Part shown: positions 8,559 to 16,250 of the stretch, piece after piece
How positions within the stretch are numbered: the first letter of the stretch is position 1
Layout of the letters: every line of letters starts with the position of its first letter
Assembly (NCBI RefSeq): GCF_000195335.1
Contig: NC_015387.1
Span: 56,001 to 120,000, forward strand
DNA length: 64,000 nt
Direction of reading: 5' to 3'
Origin: Marinithermus hydrothermalis DSM 14884
GTDB taxonomy: Bacteria > Deinococcota > Deinococci > Deinococcales > Marinithermaceae
Position numbers and translations under genes: made by a program
Notes under the pieces: model-generated
The model's database searches: none
Told to the model about the DNA's origin: nothing
The model's input: the letters and a program-made list of their open reading frames with translations, nothing else

Positions 8559-10189
8559 TGCTTTGGGTGTACGCGCTGTTCGGTGCCTTGATCGGAGGGG
8601 TGAGCGGTCTCGCGCACGGTTCGATGCGCCGCTTGATCGTCGGGGCGAGCGCGGCGGTGCTGCTCGTGTTTGCAGCCTTCCCGTTTAGCGAGGCGGTGGG
8701 GTTCCTCAGCCGGGACGCGGTGAAGCCCACCCCGCTCGGGCTGGTGCCGGTCTTTCCCGCGTTCCTGCTCCTCCCGGTGCTGGCGGGGCTTGTGCTCCTG
8801 CTCGCGCCCCGGGGCGGCCGGGTAGCGGGCTGGGGCGCGGTGGGGAGCGGCCTGGCCCTCCTCGCCGTCGGCGGAGCCTGGCACGCGCAGGGACCGCTCC
8901 TCGCTGAGCTGCGGCCCATCTACGGCCTGATGGAGGCCGTGGTGGGCGGCGCGGTGCTCGGGGTGGGGGTGCTCCTAGGCCTCCTGGTCCCAGCGTACCG
9001 CAAGGCCTTCCTCGCGGGCGGCCTGGTGTTAGGTGGGGCGGTGTTCTTCTGGTTCGCCTCCCCCCAGGGGCACACCTACTTCCCGCAGACCGCGGGGTAC
9101 TACAAGCTCCTCCGGCCGGTTCCTCCCGAGACGGAGGCTGTGCTCATCGAAACGTACAATGCGGAGCTCGACCAGGTGAACGCGATCCGCGCGGAGCTGG
9201 GCCTGCCCTTGCTCGAGCCCATCACCTCGCTGACCGCGATCGCCGAGGGGCGCATCCCCAAGGAGGTGGCCGAACAGGGGTTCCGCTTGGTGCAGCCGGG
9301 CACGGCCCGTTACGGCAGCGTGCTGTTCTTCCTGATGGCGGGCTTGATGCTGAGCGCGGGCGCGATGCTCGTGTGGAACCCGCGCCTTCAAGAGCCGGAG
9401 GATTTGCAGGGGGGGTTGATCCTCGCGGGGGCGGTGGGGGCGTTGACCCCCGCGTTTAGCGCGACGGAGTTCAGCTTCAAGAAGCTCGTAGAGGGCTGGC
9501 CGTTTTTGGTGAACTTCCTCGACCTGGCCTGGCCGCCCCTGTTGGCGCGGGTGGACTCCGAGCCCAAGATCTACCCCCTGCAGGAGGTCGCGAGCCAGAT
9601 GGCGATCACGCTGGAGATCGCGCTGGTGGGCACCTTCCTCGCAGCGGTCGTGGCCCTCCCCACCTCGTTTTTAGCGGCGCGCAACCTGACCCAAGGCAAC
9701 CCCTTCATGCGCGTCATCTTCTTCCTGATGCGGGCCTTCTACAACATTGACCGCGGCGTGGACACCCTGATCCTCGCGCTCGTCTTCGTGGCGGCGGTGG
9801 GGCTTGGGCCCGCGGCGGGGGTGCTCGCGATGGCCATCCACTCCATCGCGGACCTGGGGAAGCTGTACTCGGAGGCGATCGAGAACGTGGACCGCGGGCC
9901 GATCGAGGCTCTGGAGTCGGTCGGGGCTTCAGGGGCGAGCGTGGTGCGCTGGGCGATCCTGCCGCAGGTGATGCCGCTGTTCGTGGCCTACACCCTGTAC
10001 CGCTTCGAGATCAACTTCCGCGTCTCGATCGTGCTGGGCCTCGTGGGGGCGGGCGGCATCGGGTTTTTCATCCAGGAGAAGATGGCGAGCGGCCAGTACA
10101 ACCAGCTGATCATCGCGATCATCGCGATCGTGATCGTGGTGAACGTGATCGACTTCGCCTCCTCCTGGCTGCGCAGCCGGCTCGTGTAG
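8558..10189 (+). CDS. phnE: PhnE-type ABC transporter permease with large N-terminal membrane extension
   Basis: At 543 residues this is about twice the usual PhnE length. The C-terminal ~260 residues are a normal permease: EVASQMAITLEIALVGTFLA, then ARNLT, and the EAA loop EAIENVDRGPIEALESVGAS. The N-terminal ~280 residues contain about six hydrophobic segments and a periplasmic-looking region (residues ~165-240). They may be a degenerate second permease half or an accessory domain. ATG 8558 is chosen over GTG 8555 because it overlaps the phnC stop. Confidence 0.9.
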   Translation: MLWVYALFGALIGGVSGLAHGSMRRLIVGASAAVLLVFAAFPFSEAVGFLSRDAVKPTPLGLVPVFPAFLLLPVLAGLVLLLAPRGGRVAGWGAVGSGLALLAVGGAWHAQGPLLAELRPIYGLMEAVVGGAVLGVGVLLGLLVPAYRKAFLAGGLVLGGAVFFWFASPQGHTYFPQTAGYYKLLRPVPPETEAVLIETYNAELDQVNAIRAELGLPLLEPITSLTAIAEGRIPKEVAEQGFRLVQPGTARYGSVLFFLMAGLMLSAGAMLVWNPRLQEPEDLQGGLILAGAVGALTPAFSATEFSFKKLVEGWPFLVNFLDLAWPPLLARVDSEPKIYPLQEVASQMAITLEIALVGTFLAAVVALPTSFLAARNLTQGNPFMRVIFFLMRAFYNIDRGVDTLILALVFVAAVGLGPAAGVLAMAIHSIADLGKLYSEAIENVDRGPIEALESVGASGASVVRWAILPQVMPLFVAYTLYRFEINFRVSIVLGLVGAGGIGFFIQEKMASGQYNQLIIAIIAIVIVVNVIDFASSWLRSRLV

Positions 10190-10192
10190 CGG

Positions 10193-10198
10193 TAGAGT
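10193..10198 (+). promoter_or_regulatory. Leaderless-type -10 (TAGAGT) of mogA
   Basis: TAGAGT ends nine bases before ATG 10208, just after the phnE stop. A GAGG at 10199-10202 could also act as a weak ribosome binding site. Confidence 0.4.
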
Positions 10199-10207
10199 GA
10201 GGACAAG

Positions 10208-10708
10208 ATGGCCATCCGCGTAGGGATCCTGACCGTTTCCGACCGCAGCGCCCGCGGCGAGCGCGAGGACCGGACCCACCTGGCCCTGAGGGAACTCCTC
10301 GGGGCTGGGCCTTACGAGGTCGTCGCGTACGAGGTCGTTCCGGACGAACCCGCCCAGATCCGGCGGGTGCTTCGCCTCTGGGCCGACCGCGACGGTCTCG
10401 AGCTCATCCTCACCAACGGCGGGACCGGCCTCGGTCCCCGGGACCACACCCCCGAGGCGACCCGGGAGGTGATCGAGAAGGAGGTGCCGGGCCTGGCCGA
10501 ACTCATGCGCCTCGTGGGGTTGCGCTCGACGCCCATGGCGGCCCTGTCCCGCGCCGTCGCGGGCGTGCGGGGGCGGAGCCTGATCGTGAACCTGCCCGGC
10601 AGCCCCAAGGGCGCGCGCGAGTCGCTCGCCGCGGTGCTGCCCGCGATCCCCCACGCGATCGAGGTCCTCACGGGCCGCCGCATCGAGGGAGGCGCCGCGC
10701 ATGAATAG
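10208..10708 (+). CDS. mogA: Molybdopterin adenylyltransferase (MogA/MoaB family)
   Basis: Cytoplasmic 166-residue protein of the MogA family, which adenylates molybdopterin before molybdate insertion. Motifs are VGILTVSDRSARGEREDRTH at the N-terminus, LTNGGTGLGPRDHTPEAT and the PGSPKGARESL loop. moaA, another molybdenum cofactor gene, lies 2.6 kb away on the other strand. MogA and MoaB are hard to separate by sequence alone. The gene overlaps the following aminotransferase by eight bases. Confidence 0.92.
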   Translation: MAIRVGILTVSDRSARGEREDRTHLALRELLGAGPYEVVAYEVVPDEPAQIRRVLRLWADRDGLELILTNGGTGLGPRDHTPEATREVIEKEVPGLAELMRLVGLRSTPMAALSRAVAGVRGRSLIVNLPGSPKGARESLAAVLPAIPHAIEVLTGRRIEGGAAHE

Positions 10709-11864
10709 GTGGACCTCCCGACGCGCGCGGGCGTTGCCGGAGTCCGTGTTCTTGCGGATGGACCGCGCCAAGCGGGAGGCGCGGCAGGCGGGACGCGCGA
10801 TCATCGACCTCTCGATCGGCTCCTCGGACCTTTCCCCGCCCCCGGAGGCTCTAGCGGCCCTCAAGGCGGCGGTGGACGACCCCGAGACCTACGGGTACTG
10901 CCTGCGTTCGGGGACCCGGCCCTTCCTCGAGGCCGCCACCCGCTGGTACGCCCGCCGTTTTGGGCGCGCGCTGGACCCCGAGACCCAGGCCCTGGCCTTG
11001 ATCGGCAGCCAGGAGGGGCTCGCGCACCTCCTCCTCGCGGTGGCGGACCCGGGGGACGTGCTGCTCGTGCCAGAGGTTGCCTACCCCAGTTACTGGGGCG
11101 CGGCGGCCTTGGCGGGCCTCGAGGTCTGGCCCATCCCCTTGCGGGCGGACTACCTCGCGGATCTCGAGGCCGTGCCGGGGGAGGTGGCGCGGCGGGCGCG
11201 GGTCTTGCTGCTCAACTACCCCAACAACCCCACCGCGGCCCTCGCGGACCGCGCGTACTGGGAGGCGGCCCTCGAGTTCGCGGCGCGGTACGACCTGCTC
11301 TTGGTGCACGACAACCCCTACGTGGACCTGGTCTTCGAGGGGGAGGCGTTGAGCCCCCTCACGCTGGACGGGGCGCTCGAGCGGACCGTGGAGCTGTTTA
11401 GCTTCTCGAAGTCCTATCATCTCGCGGGGTTCCGCTTGGGGTTTGCCCTGGGGAACCGGGAGGCGCTCGCGGCGCTGGAGGCGGTGAAGGCCCCGATCGA
11501 CTTCAACCAGTACCTGGGGATTCAGCGGATGGGGATCGCGGCGCTCGAGCTGCCCGAAGCGCGGGTGCGGCGGGACGTGGAGGTGTTTCGCGCGCGGCGG
11601 GACGCGTTGGTGGAGGCCTTAGCCGCGGCTGGGTGGACGGTGCCCCGGCCGCGAGCCGGGATGTACCTCTGGGCGCGGCTGCCGCACACCGAGGACGACC
11701 TGGGGTTTTGCGTGGAGCTCGTGCGGCAAACGGGTGTGGCCCTCGCGCCGGGGCGGGCATTCGGGCCTGGGGGGCGGGGGCACGTGCGGTTCGCGCTGGT
11801 GCAGCCGCCCGAGGTGCTTCGGGAGGCGGCGGCGCGCGTGGCCGCGGCGGTGGTGGGCGGGTAG
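10701..11864 (+). CDS. PLP-dependent aminotransferase, class I/II
   Basis: A 387-residue fold-type I aminotransferase. The substrate/PLP-binding segment LLNYPNNPTAA, the aspartate-containing LLVHDNPYVDLVF and the Schiff-base lysine in SFSKSYHLAGFRLGF are all present. The start and arrangement resemble LL-diaminopimelate or aspartate-type aminotransferases, but the amino-acid substrate cannot be fixed from sequence. It overlaps mogA by eight bases, so translation is probably coupled although the functions look unrelated. Confidence 0.9.
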   Translation: MNRWTSRRARALPESVFLRMDRAKREARQAGRAIIDLSIGSSDLSPPPEALAALKAAVDDPETYGYCLRSGTRPFLEAATRWYARRFGRALDPETQALALIGSQEGLAHLLLAVADPGDVLLVPEVAYPSYWGAAALAGLEVWPIPLRADYLADLEAVPGEVARRARVLLLNYPNNPTAALADRAYWEAALEFAARYDLLLVHDNPYVDLVFEGEALSPLTLDGALERTVELFSFSKSYHLAGFRLGFALGNREALAALEAVKAPIDFNQYLGIQRMGIAALELPEARVRRDVEVFRARRDALVEALAAAGWTVPRPRAGMYLWARLPHTEDDLGFCVELVRQTGVALAPGRAFGPGGRGHVRFALVQPPEVLREAAARVAAAVVGG

Positions 11865-11902
11865 GCCCTTCGGGACGCGGGCGCAGGGGGGTCGTGTCGC
11901 CT

Positions 11903-11926
11903 CCCCCTCGGCCAACGCCGGGGGGG
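11903..11926 (+). terminator. Hairpin after aminotransferase, no U-tract
   Basis: CCCCCTCGGC at 11903-11912 pairs with GCCGGGGGGG at 11917-11926 around CAAC, with one G-U pair. It is 38 bases past the aminotransferase stop. The absence of a following T run makes terminator function uncertain. Confidence 0.35.
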
Positions 11927-12136
11927 CACGCGCTTGAGGTGACGCCCCAGGACAAGGTCCGGCGGGGCCTTGCAGTCCGCTCCTTAGGCCCGTTGGGATG
12001 CCCGAGGGCCGGGCCCGCTTCGCGTTCGAGGCCTAGCGCCTGGCTGGGCTTTCCTGCCCTTTCCCGCTGGGTCCGGGGGGGGCGCAGGCTTACGGGCGGC
12101 GTGGCTTGGCGGGAGCGGTGCAACTGAGAACGATAA

Positions 12137-12160
12137 CGGATACTAAAATAATATAATCCG
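12137..12160. promoter_or_regulatory. Inverted repeat in AT-rich segment, possible metalloregulator site
   Basis: CGGAT 12137-12141 and ATCCG 12156-12160 flank an AT-only-like core, just upstream of the -35 of the binding-protein gene. The preceding GAACGATAACGG has a faint resemblance to Fur-type sites. The position suits an activator or iron repressor site; the identity is a guess. Confidence 0.3.
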
Positions 12161-12170
12161 ATCAGATTGC

Positions 12171-12199
12171 TTGACTTTTTGGGGGGCTCCCGGTAACCT
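12171..12199 (+). promoter_or_regulatory. Sigma-A-type promoter of iron-type binding protein
   Basis: TTGACT (12171-12176) and TAACCT (12194-12199) are separated by exactly 17 bases. A GGAGG at 12211-12215 follows, so this gene has a conventional short leader. Confidence 0.65.
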
Positions 12200-12225
12200 C
12201 ATCCTTGGATGGAGGTGCGTAGGTG

Positions 12226-13293
12226 ATGAAGCGCTGGTTTTCGGTTCTGCTAACGGGTATCCTCGCGGCCTCGGCCTTCTCGTACGCGGCCGAGGAGCTG
12301 GTCGTGTACTCGGGGCGTTCCGAGGTTCTCGTCGAGCCCCTGGTGGAGCGCTTTGAGGCCCAGACCGGCATCCGCGTCAAGGTCCGGTACGGACGGGACG
12401 CCGAGCTGCTCGCCACGCTCGCTGAGGAGGGCGCGCGCAGCCCCGCGGACCTGTTCTGGGCCAACACCGCCGGGGCGCTTGGCGCGGCCGTGAACGAAGG
12501 GCTTTTGGCCCCCCTGCCCGAGGAGCTGCTGGCGTTGCCCGAGGCCTTCACCCCCTCGAGCGGCCGGTGGGTGCCCCTCACCGCCCGGTTCCGCGTGCTG
12601 GCCTACAACCCCGAGGTCCTCTCGGCCGAGGCGCTGCCCGAGTCCGTGATGGACCTGCCCAAGCGCACGGAGCTCGCCGGTCGGATCGGGTGGACGCCGA
12701 ACTACTCGAGCTTCCAGGACTTCATCACCGCGATGCGCCACCTCTACGGTCCGGAAGCAACCCTCAAGTGGCTCGAGGGCATGAAGGCGCTTCGCCCCAA
12801 GGCCTACGCCTCGAACAGCGCCATGCTCGAGGACCTGGTCGCGGGGGAGATCGACGTGGCCCTCACGAACCACTACTACATCCTGCGCCTCAAGCACGGG
12901 GTTGAGGAGGGCGAGTTCGAGGGGCCTGAGGAAGAGGAAGAAGAGGAGAAGCGTGAGGAGGAAGGCGCGGGCGAACCGGGTCTGCCCCTGGCCACCCATT
13001 ACTTCGCGTCGGGCGACGTGGGCAACCTGGCCCTGGTCACCGGAATCGGGGTGTTGAAGACCGCGAAGCACGAGGCGGCCGCCCTGGAGTTCATCCGCTT
13101 CCTCCTCTCCGAGGAGGCCCAGGCGTACGCCGCGGAGGAGGTCGGGGAGTACCCGGTGGTCGCTAGCGTGAGCCTGCCCGGCTTCATGCTGCCCCAGGAC
13201 AAGGCCCTCGAGCTCTCCCCGGCGTTCGACTTCGAGCAGCTCCGCGACCTGGAGGAGACGCTGGACCTGTTGCGGGAAGCGGACCTGCTGTAA
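12226..13293 (+). CDS. Iron(III)-type ABC transporter substrate-binding protein with acidic insert
   Basis: Extracellular solute-binding protein of the FbpA/FutA family, 355 residues, with a signal peptide (cleavage near FSYAAEE). Typical motifs are ELVVYSGRSEVLVEPLVERF, GIRVKVRYGRDAELLA, ADLFWANTAGAL and the Tyr pair in ALTNHYYILRLKHG, where family members carry iron ligands. A highly acidic insertion of about 25 residues (near residues 230-255) interrupts the family sequence. No permease or ATPase is adjacent, so it is an orphan here. The start could also be GTG 12223; ATG 12226 is ten bases after GGAGG. Confidence 0.88.
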   Translation: MKRWFSVLLTGILAASAFSYAAEELVVYSGRSEVLVEPLVERFEAQTGIRVKVRYGRDAELLATLAEEGARSPADLFWANTAGALGAAVNEGLLAPLPEELLALPEAFTPSSGRWVPLTARFRVLAYNPEVLSAEALPESVMDLPKRTELAGRIGWTPNYSSFQDFITAMRHLYGPEATLKWLEGMKALRPKAYASNSAMLEDLVAGEIDVALTNHYYILRLKHGVEEGEFEGPEEEEEEEKREEEGAGEPGLPLATHYFASGDVGNLALVTGIGVLKTAKHEAAALEFIRFLLSEEAQAYAAEEVGEYPVVASVSLPGFMLPQDKALELSPAFDFEQLRDLEETLDLLREADLL

Positions 13294-13311
13294 CCGCGGG
13301 CCCTCCCTTTG

Positions 13312-13341
13312 CCCCGCCCGAGCTTGGGCGGGGTGTTTGTT
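13312..13341 (+). terminator. Intrinsic terminator of iron-type binding protein
   Basis: CCCCGCCC 13312-13319 pairs with GGGCGGGG 13326-13333, followed by TGTTTGTT. The T-rich tail overlaps the end of the convergent moaA gene. Confidence 0.8.
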
Positions 13342-14317
13342 ATCCGCCGATGCCCAGCATCGTGCGCTCGCGCATGGTAGGGAGGGTGTTTCCGAACGCG
13401 GGCTTTTTCCCCGCAGCCATCAGGATCGCGTCCACCAGCGCCTCAACCGGCTGTTCGGCCTCGAAGGCCCAAGCGATGTCCAGCTCGAGGTCCGTGAGGA
13501 GGCAGGGACGGAGCTTGCGGTCCGCGGTGAGGCGCAGCCGCGAGCAGTTCGCGCAGAAGGGTTCGGTGACCGGGTTGATAAACCCCACCGTCCCCACGGC
13601 CCCAGGAATCCGGTAGACCCGGGCTGGGGCGGTGGGGTCGGTCGGGACGGGCTCGAGGGGCCCGAAGGCCGCCTCGATCCGCGCGCGGGTTTCTTTTCCG
13701 GGGACGAACTGGGCGCGGTAGGTCTCGAAGGGCGCGTTGGAGAGGTGCATGTACTCGATGAACCGGACGTGGAGGGGGCGCTCGAGGGAAAGGGCGGCGA
13801 GGGGCAGGATCTCGCCGTCGTTCAAGCTGCGGATGACCACGGCGTTGAGTTTAACGGGGTGCAGCTCGAGCTCGAGGGCGAGCTCGACCGCATCCCAGGT
13901 GCGTTTGAAGTCGCCACCGCGGGTGATGCGGCGGAAGACCTCGGGGGTGACGGCGTCGAGGGAGATGTTAAGGCGGCCGAGGCCCGCGGCGAGGAGCTCC
14001 TTGTGCCGCCGGCGGAAGAGGGTGCCGTTCGTGGTGACGGCGACGTCCGTGATGCCGGGGGTGTTGCGGGCGGCCTCGATCATCTGGGGAAGCTCCTTGC
14101 GTACGAGCGGCTCCCCGCCCGTGAAGCGCACGGCCTCGAGGCCGAGGAGGGCGGCAGCCTTGAGGAAGTGCCGCACGTCCTCGGTGGTGACGGTGCCGGG
14201 GGGGTCGCTCACCTCCAGGCCCTGGGGGTGGCAGTAGAGGCAGTGCAGGTTGCAGCGGGGGGTGACCGAGATCCGCAGGTCCTTGAGTAGGCGGCCGTGG
14301 GTGTCGCGTAGTTTCAT
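13340..14317 (-). CDS. moaA: GTP 3',8-cyclase MoaA
   Basis: Radical SAM enzyme that begins molybdenum cofactor synthesis from GTP. The 325-residue protein has the N-terminal cluster motif in RCNLHCLYC (C-x3-C-x2-C), the FTGGEPLVR segment, and a C-terminal second 4Fe-4S site in EPFCANCSRLRLTADRKLRPCL. It ends in the functionally important Gly-Gly. It is convergent with the binding-protein gene and shares the terminator region. mogA lies nearby on the other strand. Confidence 0.97.
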   Translation of the reverse strand: MKLRDTHGRLLKDLRISVTPRCNLHCLYCHPQGLEVSDPPGTVTTEDVRHFLKAAALLGLEAVRFTGGEPLVRKELPQMIEAARNTPGITDVAVTTNGTLFRRRHKELLAAGLGRLNISLDAVTPEVFRRITRGGDFKRTWDAVELALELELHPVKLNAVVIRSLNDGEILPLAALSLERPLHVRFIEYMHLSNAPFETYRAQFVPGKETRARIEAAFGPLEPVPTDPTAPARVYRIPGAVGTVGFINPVTEPFCANCSRLRLTADRKLRPCLLTDLELDIAWAFEAEQPVEALVDAILMAAGKKPAFGNTLPTMRERTMLGIGG

Positions 14318-14415
14318 GCGAGAACCCCTCGAGTGGGTATGGATGATCTTACGCTAAGCCGTTCGTCCCAATCGCAGACTACCCTACAGACACGAGAGGA
14401 ATGTCCCTACGAACC

Positions 14416-14439
14416 AAAAGCCGGCCCCTTGGGGCCGGC
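14416..14439 (-). terminator. Intrinsic terminator of acyl-CoA dehydrogenase
   Basis: GCCGGCCCC and GGGGCCGGC (14420-14439) form a nine-pair stem with a TT/AA loop. On the minus strand it is followed by CTTTTGG, 20 bases past the stop. Confidence 0.75.
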
Positions 14440-14460
14440 CTCGGGTGTAGGGAGGAGGGA

Positions 14461-15642
14461 TTAGCGGAACCGCGCCAGGAGGTTCCGGCTGATCACGATC
14501 TTGAGGATCTCGCTGGTGCCCTCGCCGATCCGCATCAGGCGGGCGTCGCGCCAGTAGCGCTCCACAGGGTATTCCTTGATGTACCCGTACCCCCCCAGGA
14601 TCTGAATGGCCTCGTCGCAGGCCTTGACCGCGACCTCGGAAGCGAAGAGCTTGGCCTGCGCGGCCTCCATGGTGAAGGGCTTGCCCGCGTCCTTGAGCTC
14701 GGCGGCCTTGAGGTAGAGGAGGCGGGCGGCCTCGAGGGCGGTGGCCATCTCAGCGAGCTTGAAACTCACGCCTTGGAACTCGGCAATGGGCTTGCCGAAC
14801 TGCTCGCGTTCCAGGGCGTACTTCGCGGCGAACTCGAGGGCGGCCCGGCCCAGCCCGACGCTGAGGGCGGCGATGCCGATACGGCCGCCGTCGAGGACCC
14901 GGAGCACGTCGTAGAAGCCTTTGCCCCGCTCGCCCACGAGGGCGTCCTTGGGAAGCTTGAGGTCCTCGAAGACGAGTTGGGCGGTGTCGGAGCTCGTGAG
15001 TCCGAGCTTCTCCTCCTTACGCCCGATCTTGAGGCCGGGGGTGCCGGCGGGGAAGACGAAGGCGGAGATCCCCAGGTGCTTCTTGCCTTCGGGGGCGGGG
15101 TCGGTGCGCGCGTTGATCACGTATACGCCGGCCACGGACCCTTGGGTGATGAACTGCTTCGTTCCGTTGAGAACCCAGCCGTCCGCGGTCTCCTCGGCCC
15201 GGGTGCGCATCCCGGCGGCGTCCGATCCGGAGCCGGGCTCGGTAAGACCCCAGGCGCCCAAGGCTTCGCCGGAGGCGAGCTTGGGCAGGTACGCCTGCTT
15301 CTGCTGTTCGTTGGCCGCGAGGAGGAGGTGACCGATGCACAGGGAGTTGTGGCTCGCGACGGTCAGGCCGAGGGAGCCGTCCACCGCGCCGATCTCCTCC
15401 ACGATGCGGGCGAAGACGCGGGTGGATAGGCCGGCCCCGCCGTACTGTTCGGGTACCTGGGCGCCCATGACGCCGAGCTGGCCCAACTCGCGCACGATCT
15501 CGTGGGGGAAGGTGCCGGTACGGTCGCGTTCGGCCGCGCCGGGTTCGACCCGGTCCTTGAGGTACTCGCGTACGGCCCCAATGATCTGGCGTTCTTCGGG
15601 GTTCAGTTCGAACCAAAGCTCACGGCTGCGTTCGGTCAACAT
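14461..15642 (-). CDS. Acyl-CoA dehydrogenase
   Basis: FAD enzyme of 393 residues that oxidises acyl-CoA to enoyl-CoA and passes electrons to ETF. Motifs include [21 protein letters not shown] (FAD/substrate loop), [40 protein letters not shown] and the C-terminal [39 protein letters not shown] with the catalytic-type Glu. Chain-length preference cannot be inferred. The divergent S1-protein gene shares an AT-rich spacer. Confidence 0.95.
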   Translation of the reverse strand: MLTERSRELWFELNPEERQIIGAVREYLKDRVEPGAAERDRTGTFPHEIVRELGQLGVMGAQVPEQYGGAGLSTRVFARIVEEIGAVDGSLGLTVASHNSLCIGHLLLAANEQQKQAYLPKLASGEALGAWGLTEPGSGSDAAGMRTRAEETADGWVLNGTKQFITQGSVAGVYVINARTDPAPEGKKHLGISAFVFPAGTPGLKIGRKEEKLGLTSSDTAQLVFEDLKLPKDALVGERGKGFYDVLRVLDGGRIGIAALSVGLGRAALEFAAKYALEREQFGKPIAEFQGVSFKLAEMATALEAARLLYLKAAELKDAGKPFTMEAAQAKLFASEVAVKACDEAIQILGGYGYIKEYPVERYWRDARLMRIGEGTSEILKIVISRNLLARFR

Positions 15643-15661
15643 CGCGGTGCCTCCTCACCTA

Positions 15662-15706
15662 AATATATCACTTTTGCTGCGACGAGAGGTGAAAGCGTTA
15701 TATATT
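15662..15706. promoter_or_regulatory. AT-rich inverted repeat in divergent promoter region
   Basis: AATATAT 15662-15668 and ATATATT 15700-15706 are perfect inverted copies 31 bases apart, in the spacer between the divergent acyl-CoA dehydrogenase and S1-protein genes. They may be paired -10 regions or operator half-sites. TATAGT at 15738-15743 is a separate candidate -10 for the S1-protein gene. Confidence 0.4.
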
Positions 15707-15827
15707 GGGGTGCGCCGCGCGGGCCGGACGGGTGTGCTATAGTAAAACCATCGTGAGCGCTACAACTCCGAACCCCACGCCACGCTTTGGTTTCGCGAGG
15801 GCGCGCTCGCTGTGGAGGAAACGCTGA

Positions 15828-16199
15828 ATGAAGGTTGAAGCTGGCAGCATTGTAGAGGGCCGCGTTACGCGGATCATGGACTTTGGTGCGTTCGTCGAGC
15901 TCCCCAACGGGGAGTCCGGCCTCGTGCACATCTCGGAGATCGCGCACGAGTTCGTCAAGAACGTGCACGACTACCTGACCGAGGGCCAGACGGTCCAGGT
16001 CTTCGTGCTGGGCCGGGATCACAAGGGGCGGCTGGACCTCTCCATAAAAGAGCTCCTCCCCAAGCCCGTGGAGCCCCCCAAGCCCCGCCGCCTGCCCCGC
16101 CAAGCACCGGAGTTTGAGAACAAGCTCAAAAGCTTCATGCGCGGAAGCGGCGGCGACTTCGGCGGCAAGCGCAAGGGCCGAGGACGCAAAAAACGCTAA
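15828..16199 (+). CDS. S1-domain RNA-binding protein (general stress protein 13-like)
   Basis: A 123-residue protein with one N-terminal S1/OB domain (residues 1-72: GSIVEGRVTRIMDFGAFVEL, ESGLVHISEIA, GQTVQVFVLGRDHKGRLDLSIKEL) and a basic, Gly/Lys/Arg-rich tail (residues 75-123) suited to RNA or ribosome contact. It resembles the small S1 proteins of the YugI/GSP13 group. The ATG at 15828 follows GAGGAAACGCTGA. It stands alone between divergent and convergent neighbours. Confidence 0.92.
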   Translation: MKVEAGSIVEGRVTRIMDFGAFVELPNGESGLVHISEIAHEFVKNVHDYLTEGQTVQVFVLGRDHKGRLDLSIKELLPKPVEPPKPRRLPRQAPEFENKLKSFMRGSGGDFGGKRKGRGRKKR

Positions 16200-16203
16200 G
16201 CAT

Positions 16204-16225
16204 CCCCGCGCCGCTCGGCGCGGGG
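16204..16225. terminator. Strong hairpin between convergent S1 and TolC genes
   Basis: CCCCGCGCC 16204-16212 pairs with GGCGCGGGG 16217-16225. There is no T run directly after it on the plus strand; on the minus strand a T6 lies ~14 bases further on. It could stop transcription from either side. Confidence 0.45.
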
Positions 16226-16250
16226 ACCCCTGGTGCATAGCGCCCAAAGC

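Larger units (their letters stand above)
11865..12225. other. 361-base gap without a gene
   Basis: Between the aminotransferase and the iron-type binding protein. It holds a strong hairpin near its left side, ~200 bases of GC-rich sequence in which no gene or known RNA motif was recognised, then an AT-rich stretch (12126-12180) with an inverted repeat and a well-formed promoter for the next gene. Confidence 0.7.

Noticed and set aside
11865..12225. SRP RNA, tmRNA or riboswitch in the largest gap
   Set aside because: None of the conserved cores (for example the SRP tetraloop region) could be found on either strand.
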